Below are positions 52,667 to 62,212 of a stretch of DNA of 64,000 nucleotides, piece by piece; position 1 is the stretch's first letter, and each line of letters begins with the position of its first letter. The notes under the pieces are model-generated. The model searched no databases and was not told the origin of the DNA. It saw nothing but the letters and a program-made list of their open reading frames with translations. The translations under genes were made by a program, and so were the position numbers. The stretch spans positions 1-64,000 of the forward strand of contig JAFYYU010000019.1 of assembly GCA_017557425.1 (NCBI GenBank), read 5' to 3'. Origin of the DNA: Muribaculaceae bacterium (GTDB taxonomy: Bacteria; Bacteroidota; Bacteroidia; Bacteroidales; Muribaculaceae).

Positions 52667-53518
52667 ATGATGTATAAGAGAGCAATATATCTGGCGGTGA
52701 TGGCACTGGCCGCTTTGTCTTCAATGGGTCAGATTGTCACGTCAATAAAAGGCGTGGAACAAAAGCAGTTCAATGTGGACAGCATTATTGATGACTTTGA
52801 CAGCCGTCCAGCCTTTGGCATCTATAAGGACACTTATTTTGTCGGTGGTACGGCATTGAACCACAAGCCCACTGAGTACAATAGCGATGTTAAGTTCCAA
52901 ATCAGCTTCCGCCACAGGCTCACCAAGTCCATTCTGCCGTTCCACAGCCACCTGTTCCTGGCTTACTCGCAGAAAGCGATATGGAACGTGTTTGAGGAAT
53001 CGCTGCCTTTCCACGACCTGAACTTCAATCCCGGCATCGGTGTGCAGAATCTGGTTGTGCATAATGGTAGACTTGTTGGAAATGCTACGATCATGCTCGA
53101 ACATGAGTCCAACGGACGCGACGGCGAGGCCTCGCGTAGCTGGAACAAAGTTACATTCGGCTATGCGGCAGTTATCGACCCTCAACTGGAGGTGTATGCC
53201 AAGACATGGATTCCCATCATCGACGGACAGCAGAACAAGGATATCCTCAAGTACTGCGGTATCTTCCAGACGGGTACACAGTATATCTCTGAAAACAAGC
53301 GTTGGGTGGCCGATGTCACCTTGGTGAAGCGCCAGGGATGGAACTTCAACTTCAACACGATTGTGAACGTGGGATTCCGTGTCAGCAAGAGGGAAAACCA
53401 GTTCCTGATGCTGCACTTCTATAACGGCTATGGCGAGAACATGCTGGACTACAATAAGTACCACTGCCGCCTGCGCATCGGCTTGTTGATTCGCCCGAAT
53501 TTCTTCAGCGACTTCTAA
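52667..53518 (+). CDS. pldA: Outer-membrane phospholipase A
   Basis: 283 residues with a signal peptide (MMYKRAIYLAVMALAALSSMG). It is a 12-stranded outer-membrane barrel that hydrolyses phospholipids misplaced in the outer leaflet. The catalytic site is H146-E-S148-N-G-R with N160 in SRSWN, the same 2- and 12-residue spacing as H142, S144 and N156 in E. coli. Further OMPLA marks are KFQISFRHRL, LAYSQKAIWN and FYNGYGENMLDYN. It sits between a lipoprotein gene and DUF4421, ahead of an RND pump, which suggests an envelope-integrity operon. Confidence 0.93.
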   Translation: MMYKRAIYLAVMALAALSSMGQIVTSIKGVEQKQFNVDSIIDDFDSRPAFGIYKDTYFVGGTALNHKPTEYNSDVKFQISFRHRLTKSILPFHSHLFLAYSQKAIWNVFEESLPFHDLNFNPGIGVQNLVVHNGRLVGNATIMLEHESNGRDGEASRSWNKVTFGYAAVIDPQLEVYAKTWIPIIDGQQNKDILKYCGIFQTGTQYISENKRWVADVTLVKRQGWNFNFNTIVNVGFRVSKRENQFLMLHFYNGYGENMLDYNKYHCRLRIGLLIRPNFFSDF

Positions 53519-53548
53519 ATTATTTTTATCCCGATATTGCAGTTGAGA

Positions 53549-54766
53549 ATGAGAAACTATTGCCTGGTGTTGATACTCACGCTTTGCTTGCCGATGCTGT
53601 CATGGGGACAGTCATCGGAGCCTCTTGTTGTCCTGCAGCAAGACAGCCTGCAACAACTGGTTGATACCGTTCAACACCAGAGCAAGATTCAGAAGGCCAA
53701 GTCGCGATTCCAGCAACGCATCGACGACAAACTCAACGAACCGTATGACACCACGCGCAACAGTGGTTACTGGTGGCGTGCCCTCAAACACGGTAAGATA
53801 AACTTCAAGGACAGCACGATGGGCTATCCAAAATTCGTGATGTTCTGCTACAAGACTTACATCTGGGGTGACCGCACTTTCAACAGCTATGACACTGCCT
53901 ATGTGAAGGCCACCGGCAAGAACTGGAAACTCATCCTCAAGAGCGATAACTGGGTGGATTCCTACATCGGACGTCCTTTCAAGGATGTGAAAATGGTAAT
54001 GAACAGCAACCTGGTGTCAAACATCGGTTTGTCGCTGTCGTTCATGGCGGTGAGTCTGGGTTATTCGGTAAATGTAAGCAACCTGCTCCATGGCAGCAAC
54101 CTGTCGAACAAAGTCGATTTCTCGTTCACCTGCGCCCGCTTTACCGCCGATGCCTACTATTGGGAAAACAGCAACCAGACCAACGTCATCTTTTCTGATG
54201 AGACCCACGACCGCTACAAGTTCAAGCAGTCGGGAATGACCCGCAAGGCGATGGGCGTGACAGGCTATTACTTCTTCAACAATCGCCGCTATGCCCAGGC
54301 GGCAGCCTACTGCTTCTCCAAGTATCAGAAACGCAGCGCCGGTTCATGGCTGGCAGGCATCAGTCTGCAGCACTTCGACGTGAAATTTGATGAAGAGCAG
54401 TTGCCCGAGGAGTCGCGTGCTGCCCTGGTCAAGTATGCCTCACAGGGGTACTTGACTCGCGTGCTCTACAACGACTATTGCGTGCTGTTCGGCTACGGCC
54501 ACAACTGGGTGCTTGGGCGTAACTGGCTGATAAACACTACGGTGACTCCCTATCTGGGCTATCGCTACAACCATTTCCACGACGACGGCAACATGTCGAG
54601 TGCCGTGTCGCTCAATGTGCGAGTGCGCTCAGCAGCTGTTTACAACCACAAGAATTACTTTATGGGGTTCCAAGGATTTGCCGACCATCACCGCTACAAG
54701 AGCAAAAACAGCCGTTTGGTCAATTCCACGATCGATTTCACGGCACTGGTGGGCATCAGGTTTTAA
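53549..54766 (+). CDS. DUF4421 family outer-membrane protein
   Basis: 405 residues from the ATG at 53549. A TTG start four codons earlier is open but less likely. A signal peptide ends near LSWGQS. A short linker rich in Q/K (residues ~30-60, coiled-coil-like) is followed by YDTAYVKATGKNWKLILKSDNW and alternating strands such as GLSLSFMAVSLGYSVNVSN and VTGYYFFNNRRYAQAAAYCFSKYQK, ending in an aromatic C-terminal strand (DFTALVGIRF). The pattern matches DUF4421 outer-membrane barrels, whose function is unknown. It lies 30 bases downstream of pldA. Confidence 0.78.
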   Translation: MRNYCLVLILTLCLPMLSWGQSSEPLVVLQQDSLQQLVDTVQHQSKIQKAKSRFQQRIDDKLNEPYDTTRNSGYWWRALKHGKINFKDSTMGYPKFVMFCYKTYIWGDRTFNSYDTAYVKATGKNWKLILKSDNWVDSYIGRPFKDVKMVMNSNLVSNIGLSLSFMAVSLGYSVNVSNLLHGSNLSNKVDFSFTCARFTADAYYWENSNQTNVIFSDETHDRYKFKQSGMTRKAMGVTGYYFFNNRRYAQAAAYCFSKYQKRSAGSWLAGISLQHFDVKFDEEQLPEESRAALVKYASQGYLTRVLYNDYCVLFGYGHNWVLGRNWLINTTVTPYLGYRYNHFHDDGNMSSAVSLNVRVRSAAVYNHKNYFMGFQGFADHHRYKSKNSRLVNSTIDFTALVGIRF

Positions 54767-54794
54767 GTAGATAATTAACAAATTATATAACGAC

Positions 54795-55967
54795 ATGAAT
54801 ATGAAAAATGCTTTAATGTGGGTGGCAGTAATTGGCACGGCGGTCAGTGTACTGACGTCATGCAAACTGGACATGCCTAAGGAAACGGAGACCTCGTTTG
54901 AAACGATGACAGTAGATACCACTGACATCGAATTACCCGTGAAGTTCAGTGCGAAAATGAAAGGACAGGCCGATGTGACCATTTCGCCGCAGGTGAGTGG
55001 CCAGCTGATGAAAATCTATGTGACCGAGGGTCAGCAGGTGAGCCGAGGCCAGACGCTGTTCGTCATCGACTCGCGCAATGCCCAGCATGAGGTGGATGCC
55101 GCCAGGGCCAATCTCCAGGCGGCCCAGGCCAATCTCCAAGCCGCCAACGCCCAGGCCAATAGTGCCAAACTGGAGTATGAGAGCAACAAAAACCTGTTCG
55201 AGAAGAATATAGTGAGCAGCTATATGCTGGAGAACTCCTTGAACAACTATAAGCAGGCGCAGGCCGCAGTCAGCCAGGCCAAGGCCTCGGTCACCCAGGC
55301 GCAGGCCGCTTTGAAACGCGCCAGGGTGAACCTCGGCTTCTGCACCCTTACCTCACCGGTGTCGGGTGTGATTGGCGAGATCAATGTCTTTGCCGGCGAC
55401 ATGGTGTCACCTGGCACTCAACTGACTATCGTCAGCGGCAACAAGCAGATGGAAGCTGAATTCTCGGTGCCCGAGTCGCTGATTGAGGCAAATATGTCGT
55501 CGAGTTACACTCAGAGTGACAAAGCCAAACACATCGCCTCAATGCCCGAGGTGACCTTCATCATGAAGAACGGTACTGAATATCAATACAAAGGCCGCAT
55601 CTCCAGCTTGACCGGTATGGTGAACGCTGCAACGGGCAGTCTCTCCTGTAAGGCCACCTTTCCCAATCCTGAGGGCAAACTGTTCTCCGGTATGCAGGGC
55701 TCCATCATTTTGCCGGCTGCCCAAAAGAGCGTGATAGTAATTCCCCAGACGGCCGTGGTGAAACTCCAGGACAAGTCTTTGGTTTATGTTGTAAAGGCCG
55801 ATAGCACAGCAACAGCGGTTACCGTGGTGACGACTGATGCCCGCAACGGCAAAGACCTTATCGTGACCGAGGGCCTGAATATTGGAGACCGCATCGTGAC
55901 CGTTGGCGCCAACAACTTGCAGGAAGGCCAGCGTGTCTTGTTCCCCACAGCCAAAAAGAAAGACTAA
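54795..55967 (+). CDS. RND efflux periplasmic adaptor (AcrA/MexA-like)
   Basis: 390 residues, a lipoprotein with lipobox VLTSC (C23). Lipoyl-like halves flank a long coiled coil: ISPQVSGQLMKIYVTEGQQVSRGQTLFVID, then an Ala/Gln-rich hairpin (NLQAAQANLQAANAQANSAKL in outline) and RVNLGFCTLTSPVSGVIGE. Beta-barrel and membrane-proximal domains follow. It links the inner-membrane pump to the outer-membrane channel. It precedes the pump gene by six bases. Confidence 0.94.
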   Translation: MNMKNALMWVAVIGTAVSVLTSCKLDMPKETETSFETMTVDTTDIELPVKFSAKMKGQADVTISPQVSGQLMKIYVTEGQQVSRGQTLFVIDSRNAQHEVDAARANLQAAQANLQAANAQANSAKLEYESNKNLFEKNIVSSYMLENSLNNYKQAQAAVSQAKASVTQAQAALKRARVNLGFCTLTSPVSGVIGEINVFAGDMVSPGTQLTIVSGNKQMEAEFSVPESLIEANMSSSYTQSDKAKHIASMPEVTFIMKNGTEYQYKGRISSLTGMVNAATGSLSCKATFPNPEGKLFSGMQGSIILPAAQKSVIVIPQTAVVKLQDKSLVYVVKADSTATAVTVVTTDARNGKDLIVTEGLNIGDRIVTVGANNLQEGQRVLFPTAKKKD

Positions 55968-55973
55968 ACCATT

Positions 55974-58900
55974 ATGAAGAATAACATCTTCATCAACAGA
56001 TACGTGATGGCGTGCGCAATAGCGATCGTCATCACGCTGGTGGGCCTTATCTGCATGAGCACATTGCCCATCGAGCAATATCCCAACATCGCACCGCCCA
56101 CGGTGCGCGTATCCACCTCCTATACCGGTGCCGACGCCAACACCATCATGAAGGCGGTGGTACAACCGCTCGAAGAGAACATCAACGGTGTGCCGGGCAT
56201 GACTTATATCACCAGTTCGGCATCGGCATCGGGTGATGTCTCAATCCAGGTCTATTTCGAACAGGGAACCGACCCCGATCTGGCGGCCGTGAACGTGCAG
56301 AACCGGGTTAGCCGTGCGACAGCGTTGCTGCCGTCGGAGGTGACGAAAGTGGGCGTGCAAGTGATGAAGCAGCAGAGCAACATTCTGCATATCGGTTCGC
56401 TGAAAAGTGTTGACGGCAAATACGATACCGACTTCATTGCCAACTACATCGACATTAACGTGAAACCACGACTGATGCGCATCACCGGCGTGGGCGACGT
56501 GATGGCCCTGGGTAACACCTATGCCTTGCGCATCTGGCTCAAGCCCGATGTGATGGCGCAGTACGGTCTGGAGCCTAACGACGTCTTTGCCGCAATCGGT
56601 GGCCAGAGTTTTGTCGCCGCCACGGGTTCACTGGGTGAGCAGTCCGAGAATGCCTACCAATACTCGATGGAATACAAGGGTACATTGAAAACTGTCGAAG
56701 AATTCAACGACATCGTGCTGCGTACTAGCGAAGGCGGTCACCTGCTGCACTTGGGCGACGTGGCCGATGTGGAAATCGGTGCCGTGAGCTATAACTTCAC
56801 GTCGAACATCGACGGCAAGCCGGGTACCATCTATATGGTGTTCCAAGCCCCCGGTGCCAATGCTACCGAAGTGAATGCCCGCATACAAAAGTTGTATGAT
56901 GAGTTGAAGCCCACGATGCCCGCCGGTCTTGAATTCGAGATTCTGGAGACCAGCGATGACTTCCTCTTTGCCGCTATCCACAACGTGGTGGAGACCCTGG
57001 TTATCGCCATCATCCTGGTAATCCTGGTGGTTTACTTCTTCTTGCAGAATTTCAAGGCGACGGTTATCCCCTCGGTGTCGATTATCGTGTCATTGTTGGG
57101 CACATTTGCCATCGTTAAGTTGGCGGGATTCTCACTCAACATTCTGACACTATTCGCACTGGTGCTCGCCATCGGTACGGTGGTCGATGACGCCATTGTC
57201 GTCGTCGAGGCGGTCATGGCAAAAATGGAGAGCGGCATCACCGATGCCCGTCGCGCCACTCGTGAGGCGATGAGTGACGTGTCGATTGCCGTTATCTCTT
57301 GTACACTGGTGTTCATGGCCGTGTTCATCCCTGTGGCCTTCATGCCAGGCACGTCGGGCTCGTTCTTCACGCAGTTCGGTGTTACACTGGCTTCGGCTGT
57401 GGGCCTGTCGTGTGTGTCGGCCCTGATTTTGTGTCCCGCCCTGTGCGCCCTCATGATGCGCTACTCTGAGGACAAGAAGGACCGTAAGAACCTGAACTAC
57501 TACGTCACCAAGGCCTATACTGTCAGTTACAACGCCATTCTCAACAAGTACAAGAAGAGCGTCAGCAAGTTTATCAAACGTCCGAAATTGGCATGGATAC
57601 TGCTGGCCATCACTGCAGTGTTGCTGGTCATCTTCATGCGTGGCCTGCCCTCAGGTCTTGTACCGCAAGAGGACCAAGGCGTGTTCTTCGCCGAGGTAAG
57701 AGCACCCGAAGGCTGCACCCTGTATGAGACACAGGAGATTGTCAAGAAGGTGGAGGAGAAAGTGAAGAAGATCCCCGAGCTGGAAAGCTACGCTGTAGTC
57801 AGCGGCTACGGTATGATGGCCGGACGATCGGGTAGCTGTTACGCCACGCTCATCATCCGCCTGAAGAACTGGGACGACCGCTCGGGCATGAATCACAACA
57901 TCATGCTCGTGTATGGCCGTTTCGCCATGGACTGCAAGGACATCAAGAATGCAAAGGTTATCCCGTTCCAGATGCCCCAGGTTCCCGGCTATGGCAGCAA
58001 CAGCAGTGTCAACCTAGTGTTGCAGGACATGAACGACCGTGACATGTCGGAGTTCAATGCTGATGCCACCAACTTCCTTGCCAAACTGAATGAACGGCCC
58101 GAAATCATGATGGCGATGTCCACCTACTCCGAGCGTTTCCCGAAGTATCAGGTCAACGTTGACGCGACGCAGTGCGACCGGGCTGGTGTATCGCCCTCTG
58201 CCGTGCTCAAGACCCTGGGCGCTTATTGCGGCGGTACCTATGTGGGCAACTTCAACCAGTTCGGTAAGGTCTATCGCATCATGGCCAATGCTGCTCCTGA
58301 ATACCGTCTCGACCCATCGTCGCTCAACAATATCTTCGTGAAAGTGCGCGGTGGCAAGATGGCGCCTATTTCAGAGTTTGTTACTCTGAAGGAAGTCGTC
58401 GGTTCGGCATCAGTCGATCACTTCAACCTGTTCCAGAGCATCACCTGCGGTGTGATGACCGCCAGCGGATACTCTGAGGGTGATGCTCACAAGGCCATCG
58501 CCGAAGTGTTCAAGGAGTCGATGCCTAACGGCTACAGCTACGAGTACGGCGGCATGTCACGCGAGGTCGAGGAGGCTGCGGGCTCCAACGCCACGGCCCT
58601 GATTTATGTCATCTGTGTCATCCTCATCTACCTCATCCTGGCTTCGCTCTATAACTCGTGGTTTACCCCGTGGGCTGTGCTGCTGAGTGTGCCCTTCGGA
58701 CTCATGGGCTCGTTTGGTGCCATTTGGCTGGTATCGCTGCTCAAACTGCCAGGTATGGAGAACAACATCTACTTGCAGACGGGTGTCATTATGCTCATCG
58801 GTCTGTTGGCCAAGACGGCTATCCTCATCACCGAGTATGCCTCGGAGCGCAGGGCGCAGGGTATGGCTATCCGCGATGCCGCCTTTGCGGCCTGTGAGGA

Positions 58901-59150
58901 ACGTCTGCGTCCCATCCTGATGACTGTCGTCACGATGATTGCTGGTATGATTCCTCTTATCATCGCAGGCGGTGCCGGAGCCAACGGTAACCGCGTGCTC
59001 GCCCTTGGCGTGGTCGCAGGTATGGCTGTAGGTACTCTTGCACTTCTCTATGTGGTGCCCGTGTTCTTCATAGTATTCCAAAAACTGCACGAAAAGTTCC
59101 AGGGTAAGGAAGTTGCACTTGAACAAGAGGCTGTTGAAGAGATTAAATAA
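55974..59150 (+). CDS. RND efflux pump (AcrB/MexB-like, HAE-1)
   Basis: 1058 residues with twelve membrane segments and two large periplasmic loops, the normal size for the family. It begins NNIFINRYVMACAIAIVITLVGLICM and has the FEQGTDPDLAAVNVQNRV motif. The proton relay is D405-D406 in VVDDAIVVVEAVM in the fourth membrane segment, and K947 in GLLAKTAILITEYA. It exports hydrophobic or amphiphilic compounds from the periplasm or outer leaflet. With the adaptor in front and the channel behind it, this is a complete tripartite system. No regulator is encoded nearby. Confidence 0.96.
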   Translation: MKNNIFINRYVMACAIAIVITLVGLICMSTLPIEQYPNIAPPTVRVSTSYTGADANTIMKAVVQPLEENINGVPGMTYITSSASASGDVSIQVYFEQGTDPDLAAVNVQNRVSRATALLPSEVTKVGVQVMKQQSNILHIGSLKSVDGKYDTDFIANYIDINVKPRLMRITGVGDVMALGNTYALRIWLKPDVMAQYGLEPNDVFAAIGGQSFVAATGSLGEQSENAYQYSMEYKGTLKTVEEFNDIVLRTSEGGHLLHLGDVADVEIGAVSYNFTSNIDGKPGTIYMVFQAPGANATEVNARIQKLYDELKPTMPAGLEFEILETSDDFLFAAIHNVVETLVIAIILVILVVYFFLQNFKATVIPSVSIIVSLLGTFAIVKLAGFSLNILTLFALVLAIGTVVDDAIVVVEAVMAKMESGITDARRATREAMSDVSIAVISCTLVFMAVFIPVAFMPGTSGSFFTQFGVTLASAVGLSCVSALILCPALCALMMRYSEDKKDRKNLNYYVTKAYTVSYNAILNKYKKSVSKFIKRPKLAWILLAITAVLLVIFMRGLPSGLVPQEDQGVFFAEVRAPEGCTLYETQEIVKKVEEKVKKIPELESYAVVSGYGMMAGRSGSCYATLIIRLKNWDDRSGMNHNIMLVYGRFAMDCKDIKNAKVIPFQMPQVPGYGSNSSVNLVLQDMNDRDMSEFNADATNFLAKLNERPEIMMAMSTYSERFPKYQVNVDATQCDRAGVSPSAVLKTLGAYCGGTYVGNFNQFGKVYRIMANAAPEYRLDPSSLNNIFVKVRGGKMAPISEFVTLKEVVGSASVDHFNLFQSITCGVMTASGYSEGDAHKAIAEVFKESMPNGYSYEYGGMSREVEEAAGSNATALIYVICVILIYLILASLYNSWFTPWAVLLSVPFGLMGSFGAIWLVSLLKLPGMENNIYLQTGVIMLIGLLAKTAILITEYASERRAQGMAIRDAAFAACEERLRPILMTVVTMIAGMIPLIIAGGAGANGNRVLALGVVAGMAVGTLALLYVVPVFFIVFQKLHEKFQGKEVALEQEAVEEIK

Positions 59151-59171
59151 TGGAAAAACATTGATAACGAT

Positions 59172-60590
59172 ATGAGAAAGAACATCATTATTATATTTGC
59201 CGCCAGCATGATGCTCACGGGTTGTGGCCTGCACAATAAGTACGAGCAAAAGACCATGATGTCTTCGGCCGACGTTTTCGGCACGACACAGGACATCCTG
59301 ACGGCTGCGGGCGAAACGTCGATGGCACAGATGTCGTGGCGTGAGTTCTTCACCGATCCCTTGCTACAACAGCTCATCGAACAGGTGCTGGCCAGCAATA
59401 CCGACCTGAATTCTGCCCGCATAGCCGTGGGGAAGAGTGAAGCGGCGCTGGATGCCGCCAAAAAGGCTTACCTGCCGTCGGTCTATTTCTCCCCATCCGG
59501 CTCATTGTCAAGTTTTGATTTCGGCAAAGTCGGCAAAACCTATAACATGCCGCTTCAAATCAGTATGGATTTTGACGCCTTTGGCTCCATTACCAACAAG
59601 AAGCGTGCTGCCAATGCGGTATTACTCCAGAGCCAAGTTTATGAAGAAGCCATGAGGGCCAACCTTGTCTCTGCAGTGGCGCAACAGTATTATATGCTGC
59701 AGCTTCTCGACCGCCAGTTGGAGATCCTGACCGCTACCGACAGCCTGTGGAACGCTTCGCTGGAGACTGAGAAGACGCTGTGGGAAAACGGCAAGATTTA
59801 TTCTACCGCCGTCAACCAGATGGAGTCATCCTACCTCAATGTGAAGACGCAGATCGTTGACACACGCCGCAACATCCGCAGCGTGGAAAATGCCATCAGC
59901 AGTCTGCTGGCTGAAACGCCTCAGCACATCGAGCGCAGTCGGTGGGGTAGTGCCGCCTTGCCTGAGCACCCTGACTACAGCACCGGCCAGAGGATGTTTG
60001 ACACGAAGTTCATTCAGATCGGCGTTCCCGCCGCAATGCTTGAATTGCGTCCCGACGTCCGCCTGGCAAACTTCGCCATGGAGGAAGCCTTCTACAACAC
60101 CCAGGCCGCCCGAGCTGCGTTTTACCCTAGCATCAACCTGTCGGGTGTCGCTGGATGGACCAACAGCGCAGGCAGCATGGTGGTGAACCCTGGTAAGATA
60201 TTGCTGAACGCGGTGGCTTCGCTCTCGCAGCCCATCTATGCCCGCGGCCAAATCAAGGCCAACCACAAAATTGCCCAACTCACCGAGGAAGACCTGCAAC
60301 GCAAATACGTCCAGACCGTCATCGATGCAGGCAACCAGGTGAACGAAGCTCTGGCTGACTGTCAGGCCGCCCGCGAGAAACACGGCTACTACCACCGCCA
60401 GGTAGAGGTGTTGCGTCAAGCCTATGTGGGAACACATGAGCTGATGGACAACGGCAAGAGCAACTATCTTGAAGTGTTGACTGCCCAAGAGTCGCTGCTT
60501 AATGCCCAACTCAGCGAGGCGATGAACATGTACTACGGCGCACAAGCCGTCATTGCCCTCTACATCGCCCTCGGCGGCGGCACCCGGTAA
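59172..60590 (+). CDS. Outer-membrane efflux lipoprotein (NodT/OprM family)
   Basis: 472 residues with lipobox MLTGC (C18). The TolC fold has two repeats rich in coiled coil: WREFFTDPLLQQLIEQVLASNTDLNSARIAV opens the first, and ELRPDVRLANFAMEEAFYNTQAARAAFYP marks the second. It forms the trimeric outer-membrane duct for the RND pump encoded 21 bases upstream. The gap to the next gene is 83 bases, the largest in this run. Confidence 0.93.
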   Translation: MRKNIIIIFAASMMLTGCGLHNKYEQKTMMSSADVFGTTQDILTAAGETSMAQMSWREFFTDPLLQQLIEQVLASNTDLNSARIAVGKSEAALDAAKKAYLPSVYFSPSGSLSSFDFGKVGKTYNMPLQISMDFDAFGSITNKKRAANAVLLQSQVYEEAMRANLVSAVAQQYYMLQLLDRQLEILTATDSLWNASLETEKTLWENGKIYSTAVNQMESSYLNVKTQIVDTRRNIRSVENAISSLLAETPQHIERSRWGSAALPEHPDYSTGQRMFDTKFIQIGVPAAMLELRPDVRLANFAMEEAFYNTQAARAAFYPSINLSGVAGWTNSAGSMVVNPGKILLNAVASLSQPIYARGQIKANHKIAQLTEEDLQRKYVQTVIDAGNQVNEALADCQAAREKHGYYHRQVEVLRQAYVGTHELMDNGKSNYLEVLTAQESLLNAQLSEAMNMYYGAQAVIALYIALGGGTR

Positions 60591-60673
60591 AGCTGCAGCG
60601 GCGCTACGAAACGCCTTTTACATTGGCAGCGAGCATCGGAATAGAACAAAATGAAAGAAAAAAAGATACTACA

Positions 60674-62185
60674 ATGGTTAGTTTGAAGAAACATTTAGAA
60701 GAAGAGGCAGCACGTTGTCTGCTCTGTGCCGATGCACCATGCAGCCAGGTATGTGAGAAAGGCGACCCGGCACGGGCTATCCGTGCTATCCGCTTTGGTA
60801 ATGAAGCGTTGGCCGGCAGATGGATTGCCGAATGTTCAGACGAAGAATTGGAGGCAGCCGAAATAGCCTGCATCCATTATGACCGCCCTATTCGCATCAA
60901 GGAAATGCTACGCTCTATTGCCACTGAGAATGTCGCTGCCGAAATACCCTTACCCAGCTTGAAGATTGATTTCTGCGGCATTCCGTGCGAGAACCCGTTC
61001 TTCCTGGCTTCATCGTCAATCTGCACCAACTACGAGATGGTGGCGCGTGCCTTCGATGCCGGCTGGGCAGGTGTTTTCTATAAAACCATTTGCATGCAGG
61101 ACATACGCGAAGTGTCGCCACGTTTCGATGCCTGTCAGCAGGAGGGCTCGTCTGATTTCTATGCCTTCCGCAACATGGAACAGTTAAGCGAGAATCCTGT
61201 GGATGTGGACTTAGACATCCTGCATCGACTCAAACAAAACTATCCGTCGAAGGTCGTTGTTGCCAGCATCATGGGACAGACCGAAGAACAATGGATAGAA
61301 CTGGCAAAGATGGCCGAGGCGGCCGGCGTCGATGCCATCGAGCTGAACTTCTCGTGCCCTCAGATGCGGCTCACGGGCATGGGTAGCGATGTGGGACAAA
61401 ACGCCGAACAGGTGCTGTTCTATACATCCTTTGTCAAACGCAGTGTCTCGATACCCGTCATTCCGAAGATGACACCCAATGTTACCCACATCACCGAACC
61501 GACGATGGCCGTGTACTTTGCCGGTGCCGATGCCATATCGGCCATCAACACCATCAAGAGTGTGACGATGGGCAGCCGCGCCTTAGTCTCAGGACACAAA
61601 ACCATTTCGGGCCTCTCAGGAAGGGCCGTGCGCCCCATTGCCCTCCGACACATTCTGGAGATGGCACAGACCCCGATGACACGTACCGCTCCTAAGCATG
61701 ACGATTCCCAAAATGACATGTATGGGAAAGGGTTGGAGATAAGCGGTATAGGTGGCATCGAGACATGGCACGACGCATTGGAATTCATTCAGCTGGGATG
61801 TCGCAATGTGCAGGTTTGCACTGCTGTGATGCAGTACGGCTACCGTATCATCGACGACTTGATTCTCGGTATGCAGCATTACCTTGCCGAGCGAGGTGTC
61901 TCCTCTCTTGATGAACTGGTCGGGGAGGAACTGCCGAACTTCGTCACGCCCACTGACCTCGACCGCGATACTATCGTCTATCCAATGATTGATCGCGACA
62001 AATGTATCGGATGTGGGCGCTGCTATGTTTCTTGTCAGGATGGCGGCCATCAGGCCATCGACTTTGACAGCGCGACCCGCCAACCTCGCATCGTCGGCAC
62101 CAAGTGCGTAGGCTGTCACCTTTGCCGTCTGGTCTGCCCTGCGGGCGCCATCGGCATTTCCAAACGAATCGCCAAGAAAGAATAG
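60674..62185 (+). CDS. preA: PreA-like dihydropyrimidine dehydrogenase with N-terminal Fe-S motif
   Basis: 503 residues from the ATG at 60674. The N terminus has C15, C18, C23 and C27 (CLLCADAPCSQVC), the cluster-binding pattern normally found at the start of the PreT/DPYD nucleotide half. A flavin TIM-barrel dihydropyrimidine dehydrogenase domain follows (LASSSICTNYEMVARAFDAG, IELNFSCPQ, SGIGGIETWHDALEFI). Two 4Fe-4S ferredoxin motifs end it (CIGCGRCYVSCQDGG and CVGCHLCRLVCPAGA). Ordinary PreA is about 410 residues and lacks the first part. No FAD/NADPH domain is present, so an external electron donor is needed. It probably reduces uracil or thymine, or runs the reverse reaction. Confidence 0.85.
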   Translation: MVSLKKHLEEEAARCLLCADAPCSQVCEKGDPARAIRAIRFGNEALAGRWIAECSDEELEAAEIACIHYDRPIRIKEMLRSIATENVAAEIPLPSLKIDFCGIPCENPFFLASSSICTNYEMVARAFDAGWAGVFYKTICMQDIREVSPRFDACQQEGSSDFYAFRNMEQLSENPVDVDLDILHRLKQNYPSKVVVASIMGQTEEQWIELAKMAEAAGVDAIELNFSCPQMRLTGMGSDVGQNAEQVLFYTSFVKRSVSIPVIPKMTPNVTHITEPTMAVYFAGADAISAINTIKSVTMGSRALVSGHKTISGLSGRAVRPIALRHILEMAQTPMTRTAPKHDDSQNDMYGKGLEISGIGGIETWHDALEFIQLGCRNVQVCTAVMQYGYRIIDDLILGMQHYLAERGVSSLDELVGEELPNFVTPTDLDRDTIVYPMIDRDKCIGCGRCYVSCQDGGHQAIDFDSATRQPRIVGTKCVGCHLCRLVCPAGAIGISKRIAKKE

Positions 62186-62212
62186 AATTATTTTGGGATA
62201 GAAGAATAAGTA

